NCBI RefSeq assembly: GCF_000169175.1
Contig: NZ_AAWS01000026.1
Span: 1-64,000, forward strand
Direction: 5' to 3'
From: Microscilla marina ATCC 23134
GTDB taxonomy: Bacteria; Bacteroidota; Bacteroidia; Cytophagales; Microscillaceae
DNA length: 64,000 bases
A model generated the notes under the pieces. That model worked only from the letters and a program-made list of their open reading frames with translations, did not search any database and was not told where the DNA came from. Shown here piece after piece: positions 56,101-64,000 of the stretch. The position numbers and the translations under genes are program-made. How positions within the stretch are numbered: position 1 is the first letter of the stretch; each line of letters opens with the position of its first letter.

Positions 56101-56592
56101 AAACTGTCCTTCCTGAAGTTGTCTGGTTTTTACAAAAAACTCTTCTCCTTTGCTGTTTTTCAACGCCTGGCGTTCGGTACTATTTGCATTGCCGTTTTTG
56201 TAGTCTACTTTGATCAACTCTTGTCCGTTTTGATCTATAAAACGAATCTGGCTAAATACTTTTCGGGTGCGGGCAAGTTGTTGAAAAGTTTCAGTTAAAG
56301 TATGAAGCGATTCTGATGCATCTTCTTTGGTAGTGTCAGCCGATAGTTTGTTCAATTGTGATAATCGACTCAAGAATAACAAGTCGGTTTGGGCACTTTG
56401 AAAAAATTGCTCTACCTGTGTTGCTTCGTTTTTAATTTCACTTTTAGACTTTCTTTTTGCCTGATCATATAAAGCATCAGTAGCGTATTTGTCAGATAAA
56501 ATGACGTATGTAGCAATAGACAAGACCAATAGTACTATCACTGGCAGCGCTAACTTTATGCTTATATTTAGATTACGAAATAACTTTAGCAT
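53197..56592 (-). CDS. Cache-HAMP-GAF coiled-coil SpoIIE phosphatase sensor, 1131 aa
   Basis: This is a membrane sensor. A first helix at about 13-33 and a periplasmic Cache-like domain (about 40-325, with IRFIDQNGQELIKVDYKNG and GMIVVDLDLNLLMDNL) are followed by a second helix (about 328-350) and a HAMP domain (RIVNRLSTLRNNVKQLMKG). A GAF domain (about 455-595, DHGLAGQAFRQGKTIHISD) and a 280-residue coiled coil come next. The SpoIIE phosphatase starts near 915 with DIVSGDFYW and IVDCTGHGVPGALMSMIGSS, motifs intact. The coiled coil contains at least three internal repeats of a QNMEELxATQEAM unit. It likely transmits an extracellular signal to dephosphorylation of an unknown partner. Confidence 0.9.
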   Translation of the reverse strand: MLKLFRNLNISIKLALPVIVLLVLSIATYVILSDKYATDALYDQAKRKSKSEIKNEATQVEQFFQSAQTDLLFLSRLSQLNKLSADTTKEDASESLHTLTETFQQLARTRKVFSQIRFIDQNGQELIKVDYKNGNANSTERQALKNSKGEEFFVKTRQLQEGQFYHTTPYLKKDRKQTPDISQPTLTYATPVMDKNDQKSGMIVVDLDLNLLMDNLRAWEKNDNKIIKNKSHTNLSLLTSEGYYVYHTNNTLLWGKDLKMPTHNISEREPDQVQKLLSTHYNEPLIVDGHLYTSSKIVPNKDVANNYLVLLYKIPKGQLNVTSNLRINLVLVGLVFILITVFLIVGISSRRIVNRLSTLRNNVKQLMKGNIPETIETKSDDEIGEITHEINELTINISQMVNFADKVGTGDYSAKTKFKPDIVLGNTLIKMRDNLQRSATIQDRNNWVSDGLAKFSEVLRSQENLLKVGDEVIVGVVEYMSANQGALYMLSEDKEDELSLLAYYGIDKEATQQTIKIDHGLAGQAFRQGKTIHISDIPKDYGYISSITGKAAPNNVLIVPLTIQETVEGVLEISSFKVFEDFEVTFVEHLAEAIAITISSVKSNHKTKSLLQKSRESEKQLQLREEELNKNMQKLIAAQDEVENKTAQIEEQKKQIEKSLEEKTEQTEMLLAQEEEMRQNMEELQATQEAMSEKQRELEKAKKKLEVNEQVLKKAYKKARDRELEIKQKNEELKAQEEEIRQNMEELKATQEAMERKQIEIEGANKKLAANEKVLKLAYEQVKESESEIRKKNEEIVKQSQILEDAKDELERKNKKMAANERVLKKAYEKIQAQEQGLKDTINQLQTTEEELRQNMEELQTTQEALQEKSKSLEVKNKLITNSINYAKNIQTAILPKKEEMDTSFADYYVLYMPKDIVSGDFYWFRQVSDKMIYLAIVDCTGHGVPGALMSMIGSSILNRTLSEHKILEPGKILEHLHIGIRARLRQKEANTGDGMVVSMARIEELPNGEFDIIFSAAKQNIYYIEEDGEMKVIKGDRKSIGGWQRENYRTFSNQPVRLKKGTKIYFTTDGILDNPNPRRKRFGEKYLKHIIHENYNLPFETQKQILHEKLIAHQQDADQRDDITVIGIQL

Positions 56593-57092
56593 TGTAAAAT
56601 GGATGACTCACAAAATAAGTTAATGAATTCTAAGAATTTAGTAAGGTACGATTGTTTTGTTGATAGGTTATGTAAAAAGTCGTGCCATAGTTGAAAATTT
56701 GATTTAGGAAATTACATAAGCAATAATAATCAATGAAGATACATTTTGTTTTATAAAATAATAAATAAGCGTATGTTTTTTTCTGATGTTGTAGCTATAC
56801 CAATAAGATTATGTGGTGACAAATTGGAAATAATACAAAAAAACAAACTTTTGCAATGCTTTTGGTCAAAGGCTTTTAAATATACTTATACAATATAGGT
56901 TTATTGTAGTGATAAACTTTATTTTTTCTTTATATGCTATTTATTATCAGATAGCTAATTAATAAAAATGCCTGAACGCAACCTAATAATTACGAAATTT
57001 TTATTAAAATAAAAATTTGAAAAAATGAGTAAATTGTTACATTAACAAAAGTTAAAACTCACTACTTGGAATGATTGTTTGACAAAATTGTA
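56593..57092. other. AT-rich intergenic region
   Basis: The 500 bp between divergent genes are strongly AT-rich, with no ORF or RNA gene visible. Confidence 0.4.
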
Positions 57093-57458
57093 ATGATAAA
57101 AAAGAGGTTGAAAAGTTTTGGATACGCAGGAAAGGGGATCAAGTTTTTTTTTGTGACCCAACCACATGCCAAAGTACATACCGTGATGGCGTTCATGGCA
57201 ATAGTATTGGGCATTGGGTTTGATATTGCCAGAACCGACTGGTTGGCAATTGTAGTAGCTATAGGATTAGTATTGGTAGCCGAAACTACCAATACTGCTC
57301 TTGAAGAGTTGGTCAATTTTGTGTCTCCTGATTATCACAAGCAGGCAGGCATTGTAAAAGATATAGCCGCCGGAGCGGTATTGTTGGCTGCTATCACAGC
57401 TTTAGTAATAGGAGTGTTGGTATTTTTGCCCCAAATAGTCAAACTTATACAAACTTAG
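57093..57458 (+). CDS. dgkA: diacylglycerol kinase (DgkA-type, prokaryotic)
   Basis: This small integral membrane protein of 121 aa has three helices. The motifs FFVTQPHAKVHTVMAFMA, the conserved VAETTNTALEELVNFVSP (NTAxE is the active-site signature) and VKDIAAGAVLLAAI identify the DgkA/UdpK family. It phosphorylates diacylglycerol or undecaprenol; the sequence does not decide which. The ATG at 57093 is used instead of the TTG at 57075. Its stop overlaps the 3' end of the convergent kdsB gene by 14 bp. Confidence 0.93.
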   Translation: MIKKRLKSFGYAGKGIKFFFVTQPHAKVHTVMAFMAIVLGIGFDIARTDWLAIVVAIGLVLVAETTNTALEELVNFVSPDYHKQAGIVKDIAAGAVLLAAITALVIGVLVFLPQIVKLIQT

Positions 57459-58185
57459 ACGCTTTGGCAAGGTCATCAGCCGTGTCTATCGACAAGGTAC
57501 TCATCTTGCTAATGCCTACTTTGATACGATAGTGCTCCAGCCAGCGTACTTGCTCTAGTCCTTCGGCTATTTCAAGGGCTGACATGGGCAACTGCGATAT
57601 ATTGGCCAATATGTCGGTTTTAAAACCATAAATTCCCAGGTTTTTATAATAGGGGTGGAGTTTTAGCCATTGAGGTTGAATCTTATCCTTATAATAAGGA
57701 ATAGGGCTTCGGCTGATATACATTGCCTCAAAAGTTTTGGCATTAAATACTACCTTTGCTTCTTTGTGGTCAAACAACTCGTCATAGTCTTCAATTCGAC
57801 TTATCAAAGTTCCAATCTCGGTTTTAGGGTCACTGAACAAGCGCGCCAATTCATCTATTTGGTCTGGATTGATAAATGGCTCATCTCCTTGAATGTTGAT
57901 ACACACATCGTATTCTTTCTGAAACCTGAGCGCAACCTCAGCACATCGGTCAGTGCCCGTAGGGTGGTTGTGTGAGGTCATAATGGCTTCGCCTCCGAAG
58001 TCTTTTACATGCGTAAAAATTCGCTCGTCATCGGTGGCTACTATCACCTTGTCAAGTTTTTGTGCTTTGCTTGCTTGCTCAAAAACCCTTTGTACCATTG
58101 TTTTGCCGCCTATATCTATCAAAGCCTTGCCGCGCAGACGTTGCGATCCATAACGGGAAGGAATAATTCCTAGTATTTTTGTCAT
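57445..58185 (-). CDS. kdsB: 3-deoxy-manno-octulosonate cytidylyltransferase
   Basis: The 246-aa cytosolic enzyme activates KDO with CTP for lipopolysaccharide core synthesis. Signatures are IIPSRYGSQRLRGKALIDIGGKTM at the N-terminus, VIVATDDERIF, SHNHPTGTDRCAEVA, INIQGDEPFI, YISRSPIPYY and NLGIYGFKTDIL. Length and order are standard. It is convergent with dgkA and followed upstream on the same strand by an SDR gene. Confidence 0.96.
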   Translation of the reverse strand: MTKILGIIPSRYGSQRLRGKALIDIGGKTMVQRVFEQASKAQKLDKVIVATDDERIFTHVKDFGGEAIMTSHNHPTGTDRCAEVALRFQKEYDVCINIQGDEPFINPDQIDELARLFSDPKTEIGTLISRIEDYDELFDHKEAKVVFNAKTFEAMYISRSPIPYYKDKIQPQWLKLHPYYKNLGIYGFKTDILANISQLPMSALEIAEGLEQVRWLEHYRIKVGISKMSTLSIDTADDLAKASKFV

Positions 58186-58338
58186 GTAAAACTATTATTT
58201 TTGATCTTTTTTAAAAATGGATAAACCCTGTTTGTTGGTTTTGTAAGTTGTTAAAAACCAGTGTTTTACGAAGTATTTAATGACTTTTAAAACAACTGTA
58301 TACTTGTTACTTGTAGCTAAAAGCTTGAGGCTGCTTAC

Positions 58339-59082
58339 CTACATCAGTCCGTTGGCAGTCCATCCCCCATCTACATTAATATCTTGTCCAGTGATGTATA
58401 CCGAAGCATCAGATGCTAGAAATATGGCAGCCCCGGCTAGGTCTTCAGGGGTTCCCCAACGCTTGATCATCATGTGGGCTTCACGGGCTTTACGTTTTTC
58501 GGGGTCGTTAAAGCTACCAATGGTCATTTCTGTTTTGATGTATCCAGGGGCTATATTGTTGGCTCTTACCCCATACTTACCCAAGTCACGGGCAAAAGCT
58601 TTGGTCATTAAACGAATACCTCCTTTAGACGCTACATATGCTGGGTTGGCAGGAAACCCCAAGCTTGCGCCTAAACTACTAATGCTTATAATGCTACCCC
58701 GTTCCATTTTTTTCATGTGCTCGGCTGCTTCTCTGGTCCAGCCAAAGGCAGCTGTAAGGTTTACCTCAATGGTTTTGTCCCAGGCATCACGTGGATACTT
58801 GCCCTCTTCTACATGGGTAACTCCGGCATTGTTTACCAAAATAGGTGTTTTTTCGCAGTTGGCGTAAGCCTTGGCGCATACCTCTTCCTGAAGTTTTTCA
58901 TCGGTTACATCACCTACTATTTGATGGAAACCTTCTGCTTCTACGTTCTCTTTATGTTGTAAATCTATGCTGTATATTTCAGCACCAAATTTGTGTAACC
59001 CTTTAGCTATTCCGAAACCATTACCTCGACCAGCACCAGTTACAATGGCAACACAACCTTTTAAACTAAATAAGTCTTGCAT
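58339..59082 (-). CDS. short-chain dehydrogenase/reductase
   Basis: The 247-aa classical SDR has cofactor motif TGAGRGNGFGIAKGL (the usual TGxxxGxG), ILVNNAGV, the catalytic Ser in ISISSLGA and Tyr/Lys in YVASK, followed by NIAPGYIKTEM and a C-terminal GQDINVDGGW. Its resemblance is to gluconate 5-dehydrogenase or similar polyol/sugar oxidoreductases; no substrate is fixed. An acidic residue after the second strand (SIDLQ) suggests NAD(H). It lies 153 bp upstream of kdsB on the same strand. Confidence 0.88.
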   Translation of the reverse strand: MQDLFSLKGCVAIVTGAGRGNGFGIAKGLHKFGAEIYSIDLQHKENVEAEGFHQIVGDVTDEKLQEEVCAKAYANCEKTPILVNNAGVTHVEEGKYPRDAWDKTIEVNLTAAFGWTREAAEHMKKMERGSIISISSLGASLGFPANPAYVASKGGIRLMTKAFARDLGKYGVRANNIAPGYIKTEMTIGSFNDPEKRKAREAHMMIKRWGTPEDLAGAAIFLASDASVYITGQDINVDGGWTANGLM

Positions 59083-59149
59083 ATTTCTATGGGTATGTTT
59101 GATTTAGAGTATGTTTAAAAATTAGTTTATTGGTTTATTTTCAAAGGTG

Positions 59150-59350
59150 AAACAGAGCTCGCTTGCTGCTCGGTTATAATCTGGGCTAAAAAATGATTTT
59201 TATGCGTTGGCTTCGTCGATTTTAGCCGTTGGCAGAGCCCCGAATCAAGTTCGGTTTACAACTCCGAGCTTGTTCTCGGAGGATTAGAAACTCAGCACAG
59301 CTGTAGTTATCAGTTCACTTAAAAACGCAACTGCCAGCACAAAAACCGAA
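59150..59350. repeat. dispersed hairpin repeat copy
   Basis: The segment contains GAGCTCGC, CTCGGTT, and CTCCGAGCTTGTTCTCGGAGGA, the latter being the reverse complement of a segment at 8221-8243. It ends with GCCAGCACAAAAACCGAAG, the same tail type as in the other copies. Nothing else is seen in 59083-59471. Confidence 0.5.
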
Positions 59351-59471
59351 GCCCAAAGGGTGAGCGTTGCCTTTTCAGCTAAACTCATCATTTTTAACTC
59401 CGAAAATAAAATATAAACACGCTCTTGTTGTAAAAATGGCAATTACGTGAATTTCAAATTCTTTTGCTTGT

Positions 59472-61007
59472 ATGATTCGCACAAAATTATCTAAAGTATT
59501 CGTATATAGGCTTTTTTGGGCTGTTATACATATCAATAGTTGTTTACTCATTGCAGGTTTTGCTCCATTATGGGCGCAAAACGAAGAGACTTACGATGTG
59601 GCTCACCGCTATAGTGTGGCAGAGCTCAAAGAAGACTTTAAGTTGGTGCGTAAAGTATTGCAACAAGCCCATCCTGGAGTGTATTGGTATACCAAACCTG
59701 AGATTTTTAAGCAAAAGTTTGACAGCACATACCTTCAGCTCAACCAGGCGATGACCGAAGTAGAGTTTTATCGTTTTCTTTCGCCTTTGGTGGCCCTTGC
59801 CAACTGTGGGCATACCGTGCTCGACCCTTCAGAAGAGTACCAAAATCAAGGTAAACGCTTTCCGCTGGATATTAAGTTTGTAGACGATAAAGTATATTTG
59901 TTGTATAATTATAGCGAAGATTCCACTTTGCAGATGGGGTCGGAGCTATTGGAGATTGAAGGACAACCCATCAAGAAAATTGTAGCGAAACTATTGCCTG
60001 CGATCAGCTCTGACGCCCACAATGAAATATTTAAGTATGGTACCCTGGAAGAAGATTTTCAAAACTATTATGACTTGTTTATTGGGAAGCCAGACACTTT
60101 TTTATTGAAGTGTCGTTCGCCGCAAGGCAAAATATTTACTACCAAAGTAGCTGCTTCTGACGATCCTATGCTGAAACGCTACCACAAACGCTCAGCTATA
60201 GAGGTAGGAACCTACCCATTACGTTACAAAGAAATAGACTCGTTGAGCACTGCTGTAATGAAAATCACCTCATTTTATCCTACCGAAATCAAAGAAGGTG
60301 GACAGCGTTTTTCGCGCTACCTCAGGCGTAGTTTTAAGAAAATACACCGCCACAAAATTCAAAACCTGGTGATAGACCTAAGAAACAATGCAGGAGGAGA
60401 GATGTTGTATGCCAACGGTTTGTTTGCCTACTTGTATGGTGAACCTTACATGTTTCTTGACCGCATAGAGGTAGCCACCAATAAGCCGTTAGATTTTTTG
60501 AAGTATACCAATTGGGATAAGATTGATATTCATGATACCAAATATTTAGAAGAGCAAGCGCAAGACTCAACAATAAAAAAAGACGGGGTAAATTATGTAG
60601 TAAAGACCAACTATTATGATTTTCTTGAGATTCAGTATCCACGACGCAAACGGGTGTTTAAGGGCAATGTGTATGTATTGATGAACCGCAAAAGTTATTC
60701 GGCTACTTGTTTGTTTGCGTCACTGTTGTACTCTACCGAAAGGGCTACCTTTATTGGGGAAGAAGCAGGAGGGGGTGCACAAGGGTTGAACGGGGGGACA
60801 TTCTTGGATGTAACCCTGCCTCATACTTACCTCAACCTGGTGGTACCTCTGGAAAAATGGGTAAAGATTCCCCAAAACTATCCTCACCTAAACCGGGGAA
60901 TTATTCCGCATTATGTGGTGCAGCCTTCTATTATGGAGAGAGTAAACAAAGAAGACAAGGTGATGGAGTTTACCTTGCAAAAAATAGCCAAAAGCCCCAA
61001 AAAATAA
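59472..61007 (+). CDS. S41-family secreted protease, 511 aa
   Basis: A signal peptide ends near PLWAQ (residue 36). The N-terminal helical region (RYSVAELKEDFKLVRKVLQQAHPGVYWY) resembles that of C-terminal-processing peptidases. A PDZ-like segment (GSELLEIEGQPIKKIV) follows, then the S41 catalytic core: NLVIDLRNNAGGEMLYA and the likely nucleophile serine in MNRKSYSATCLFASLL, then IGEEAGGGAQGLNGG. It probably cleaves unfolded or C-terminal peptide substrates in the periplasm. The gene stands alone. Confidence 0.85.
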   Translation: MIRTKLSKVFVYRLFWAVIHINSCLLIAGFAPLWAQNEETYDVAHRYSVAELKEDFKLVRKVLQQAHPGVYWYTKPEIFKQKFDSTYLQLNQAMTEVEFYRFLSPLVALANCGHTVLDPSEEYQNQGKRFPLDIKFVDDKVYLLYNYSEDSTLQMGSELLEIEGQPIKKIVAKLLPAISSDAHNEIFKYGTLEEDFQNYYDLFIGKPDTFLLKCRSPQGKIFTTKVAASDDPMLKRYHKRSAIEVGTYPLRYKEIDSLSTAVMKITSFYPTEIKEGGQRFSRYLRRSFKKIHRHKIQNLVIDLRNNAGGEMLYANGLFAYLYGEPYMFLDRIEVATNKPLDFLKYTNWDKIDIHDTKYLEEQAQDSTIKKDGVNYVVKTNYYDFLEIQYPRRKRVFKGNVYVLMNRKSYSATCLFASLLYSTERATFIGEEAGGGAQGLNGGTFLDVTLPHTYLNLVVPLEKWVKIPQNYPHLNRGIIPHYVVQPSIMERVNKEDKVMEFTLQKIAKSPKK

Positions 61008-61431
61008 GAGGAGTAGATTTACACGGTTGGTTTTTAGCAAAAAAAAGAAGCCTTAAGACAACTTTTTTACTCCCAAACCTGTCAGGACATAGTATAAAGG
61101 TGCATTTTATACCTTATTATATATTAAGTTTTCAAGCCCGTCATCAACACTTACCTTTTACACACAAAGCAAATAAACACCTGTAATTTTTATAAAAACA
61201 TCACTGGAAAAAGACTGCCTATAAGTGAACGAGTTTTTTAGCTAAAAACTACAATTGCAAATCGCTACAGAAAAGTACATATATAAAGAGTACAAAGTGG
61301 CAAAAAAAGTCTTTTATAAGCTATAGGGATAGATTATTTCCTTACATACACACAATCTTACATAAACACACATTGGGCGCATTGGCTCACTTTGATGAGT
61401 CATATTTGCAATCTTGGAAAAATCATTACGA
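61008..61431. other. intergenic region, no gene seen
   Basis: The 424-bp spacer before the large surface-protein gene is AT-rich and shows no RNA gene. The frame at 60707-61186 is a shadow of the S41 gene end. Confidence 0.4.
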
Positions 61432-64000
61432 ATGAATGCCATGTTTACAACAATACCGAAAATTAAGCAATCGATGCTACGAACTATACTCTCTCTTGTG
61501 CTGATGCTCTCCACGTTGGGAGTTTGGGCACAGCCTACCTTTAATAGCGCCGAAGTACAAGCCAATTTCCCCAACTGGGTAGATGTAACTTTTAATACCA
61601 GCAATGATATGGTGACAGGCGATGGAGGCACTGGTTTTACCATTAGGGTAAACGGAGCTGCTTCTGCCATTGCTGAGGTACGTTATACTGCTGCGCAGGG
61701 TGTACCTAGCAATCAATTATGGTTTAGGTTGGCAGTTCCTGTAAAAGCTGGACAAACAGTAACCATTGAATACAACGATATAGGGGATACTGGAGAAGCA
61801 ATTGGGGGGCAACTGGCGTCTTTTGGTGCACAGGCAATCACCAATAATGTGACAGCCGTAACGCTTAGCCCTACTCATAATACTACCAATGTAAACCCCA
61901 ATGCTAACTTTACGCTTAACTTTAATGGTACCAATGTACAGGCAAATGCCGGAGACATTACAATTCGTCCGTTGAGCCCGGCAGGTACTGATATAACCAT
62001 TGCAGTGGGCGATGCCCAAGTAAGTATCGTAAACGATGTGGTGACCATTAACCCTACGGCAGACTTAAGCCCTGGCACTCAATATGAAATATTCTTTGCT
62101 GATGACGTGTTCCGAACTACTTCAAGTGGACAATTGGCAGGCATTGCCTCGGGCACTTGGCAGTTTACTACAGGGGGAGCCACAATTACAGGTTTTTCGC
62201 CAACCGATGGGGCTACTGGTATTTCGGTTTTTGACAACCTTCAGGTCACCTTTTCGGACAATGTAACCGCCAATACCGGGAATATTGTGATTAGAAACAC
62301 GACCGATGGAGTTGATGAACACACTATTAGCATTACCGATGGTACCCAAATAAGCATTACCAATAATGTATTGACGATTGACCCTGCAACTGACTTGAAT
62401 CCAAGCAAAGTCTATGAAGTGACAATGGCAGCAGGTACATTGCTCAAAACTGCTGACGGTATGAATGCCGCAGGAATAGCTACTACTGACTGGAACTTTA
62501 CCACTGCTGTGTTGCCTGCCTTTGCCACTACTGCATTTAGCCCCGTAGATGGAGCTACTGATGTGGCAAAAAACACCAACATTACGATTAGCTACAATGC
62601 TTCTATAGTGGCCAATACCGGGAATATAGTCATAAGAAATACTACTGACGGGGTAGACGAGCACACCATTAGTATATTGGATGGTACTCAGGTAAGCATA
62701 TCAGGCAATGTGCTGACGATTGACCCTGCTGCTGACCTAAATGCTAACAAAAATTATGAAGTAACGATGGTTGCTGATGTGGTGCGCAGGGCATCAGACA
62801 ATACTGCGGCTCCTGCCTTGGTCAGTGGAGACTTGAATTTTGGTACAGCAATCACCATTGTGAGCATCAGTCCAACCAATGGCAGTACTGACATCGCCAC
62901 CAATGCTTCTTTTGTGATTACCTTTGATGCAGATGTAACCGCAGGTAGTGGCAACATCAGCTTGGCAGACCTTACCAATGGTGGTACCACCAATATCAAC
63001 GTAGGTGCATTGGTGTTTGCTGGAAACACGGTAACAATCACGCCTACTTTAAATCCTAACACTCAGTATGAACTACGCTGGACAGCGGGTAAAATCAATG
63101 CCAGTGGAGGGGCAGGAGCTACAGTGCCAGTAGTATCTACGGGTGAATGGGTGTTTACTACAATATCGGGCATCGCCCCCAACACCTTGAACCCAACAAA
63201 TAATGCGGTAAATATAACTCCTGGTGCTACCAACCTGAGCCTTACCTATTCGGGCAATGTACAGGCGGGTACAGGTAATATGGTATTGACTAATGTGACT
63301 GATGGAAGTTCTGAAAACATTGATGTAACAGGAGGTAATGTAAGCATTACTGGAGCTGCTGTTACCATTACTCCTCCTAGTGGGCTTACTGCTAATAAAC
63401 TGTATCAGGTAACAATTCCCGCAGGTGGATTTGCCGCAGCGACTGGTGCCAATGCTCCAGTGCCTGAGCTTACCGCAGGCAACTGGCGTTTTACTACCAG
63501 TTCGGCAGTAAGCGTGAATACCTTGGCTCCCACACATAATGGAAGCAATGTAGCTACTTTAGCCAATTTGACCATTAATTTTTCGGGCAATGTACAAGCA
63601 GGGACAGGCAACATTGTGGTTACACCAATTACCCCAGCTGGTACTGCACAAAACTTTGACGTGAACACGTTGGTGACCATTGCTGGAGCAACAGTGACTG
63701 TGCCCAACGTAAACTTAAATGCCAATACATTATATGAAGTAACTTTTGCGAATGGTGTATTGCAAGATGCTATTGCTCCAAACAGTGATGTGACAGGGAT
63801 TACTACTGGCAATTGGCGTTTTACTACTATGCCAGGCATTACAAATACTCCTACTACGCCTGCCGACAATGCCAATAATGTGGCTTTGAACACGAATCCT
63901 TTGATTACCTACTCGGCTGACATTCAGAAAAATACTACAGGTAATGTAACCATTACTCCAATTAACCCAGCAGCAGCAGCCACTGTTTTGCCTATTACAG
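61432..64000 (+). CDS. large Ig-repeat surface protein, partial at the window end
   Basis: The frame stays open from the ATG at 61432 (alternatives 61441 and 61474) past the window edge, giving at least 856 residues. The signal peptide is in MLRTILSLVLMLSTLGVWAQ. The rest consists of at least seven repeats of about 100 residues with the pattern xxTxxSPxxGAxxVxxNxNxxxxFxxxVxAxTGNIxIxxxxDG...LTIxPxxxLxxxxxYEVTxxxGxxxxxxG...WxFTT. This matches bacterial Ig-like domain 5/SwmB types. Such proteins are adhesins or matrix components. A C-terminal T9SS signal would be expected beyond the window. Confidence 0.85.
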   Translation, partial: MNAMFTTIPKIKQSMLRTILSLVLMLSTLGVWAQPTFNSAEVQANFPNWVDVTFNTSNDMVTGDGGTGFTIRVNGAASAIAEVRYTAAQGVPSNQLWFRLAVPVKAGQTVTIEYNDIGDTGEAIGGQLASFGAQAITNNVTAVTLSPTHNTTNVNPNANFTLNFNGTNVQANAGDITIRPLSPAGTDITIAVGDAQVSIVNDVVTINPTADLSPGTQYEIFFADDVFRTTSSGQLAGIASGTWQFTTGGATITGFSPTDGATGISVFDNLQVTFSDNVTANTGNIVIRNTTDGVDEHTISITDGTQISITNNVLTIDPATDLNPSKVYEVTMAAGTLLKTADGMNAAGIATTDWNFTTAVLPAFATTAFSPVDGATDVAKNTNITISYNASIVANTGNIVIRNTTDGVDEHTISILDGTQVSISGNVLTIDPAADLNANKNYEVTMVADVVRRASDNTAAPALVSGDLNFGTAITIVSISPTNGSTDIATNASFVITFDADVTAGSGNISLADLTNGGTTNINVGALVFAGNTVTITPTLNPNTQYELRWTAGKINASGGAGATVPVVSTGEWVFTTISGIAPNTLNPTNNAVNITPGATNLSLTYSGNVQAGTGNMVLTNVTDGSSENIDVTGGNVSITGAAVTITPPSGLTANKLYQVTIPAGGFAAATGANAPVPELTAGNWRFTTSSAVSVNTLAPTHNGSNVATLANLTINFSGNVQAGTGNIVVTPITPAGTAQNFDVNTLVTIAGATVTVPNVNLNANTLYEVTFANGVLQDAIAPNSDVTGITTGNWRFTTMPGITNTPTTPADNANNVALNTNPLITYSADIQKNTTGNVTITPINPAAAATVLPIT

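Noticed and set aside
61314-63893. Several long minus-strand frames opposite the Ig-repeat protein
   Set aside because: The plus-strand frame is open over the whole 2.5 kb with a signal peptide and repeat domains; the minus frames are shadows of its repeats.

Overview
The window looks like a chromosomal segment of a marine Cytophagales-type Bacteroidota, close to Microscilla marina as I remember that genome; this is an inference from gene content with no search behind it. Supporting signs are a T9SS-type C-terminal sorting domain, a fused DAHP synthase/chorismate mutase, a short-LID adenylate kinase, a tricorn-like S41 protease, several SpoIIE-type phosphatases with TPR, HAMP/GAF or coiled-coil modules, a leucine-rich-repeat protein and a secreted caspase-like protease. 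Gene density is moderate. Many gaps hold decayed gene pieces, insertion-sequence debris and hairpin repeats.

Layout. 1-8 kb: a secreted tail-fibre-like protein, a diheme protein, a 1008-aa TPR/SpoIIE phosphatase, then three adjacent paralogous genes of about 85 codons separated by gene debris. 8-18 kb: DCC-family and DUF72 proteins, a four-helix membrane protein, a secreted caspase-like protease, a PKD lipoprotein with a membrane-protein partner, and a large FN3/T9SS surface protein. 18-19.3 kb: a 260-aa unknown protein followed on the same strand by an RNA locus. That locus holds two tRNA-like units whose 3' halves lie upstream of their 5' halves, and it ends in a strong terminator. This circularly permuted arrangement is the most unusual thing in the window. 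19.5-27.6 kb: obg, adk, hpt, a TPR protein, a Crp/Fnr regulator, a lysophospholipase-like hydrolase, the L-serine dehydratase alpha subunit and an unknown protein. 27.6-33.4 kb: a broken SpoIIE phosphatase gene abutting a decayed IS701-like element, an intact SpoIIE paralogue, an LRR protein and more IS debris.

33.4-43.4 kb: a co-directional cluster of a class III aminotransferase (GABA type), nitrilase-family amidase, VOC protein, 912-aa Orn/Lys/Arg decarboxylase, ATP-grasp ligase with seven 11-residue N-terminal repeats, C45-type Ntn hydrolase and succinate-semialdehyde-type dehydrogenase. Together they suggest a basic-amino-acid/polyamine-to-GABA-to-succinate route that passes through an amide-linked intermediate. 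43.4-53 kb: a CHAD protein, an isolated nuoH, the tricorn-like protease, a subclass B1 metallo-beta-lactamase homologue and DAHP synthase/chorismate mutase. 53-64 kb: a very large Cache/HAMP/GAF/SpoIIE sensor, dgkA, kdsB, an SDR, an S41 protease and the start of a long Ig-repeat surface protein that runs off the window.
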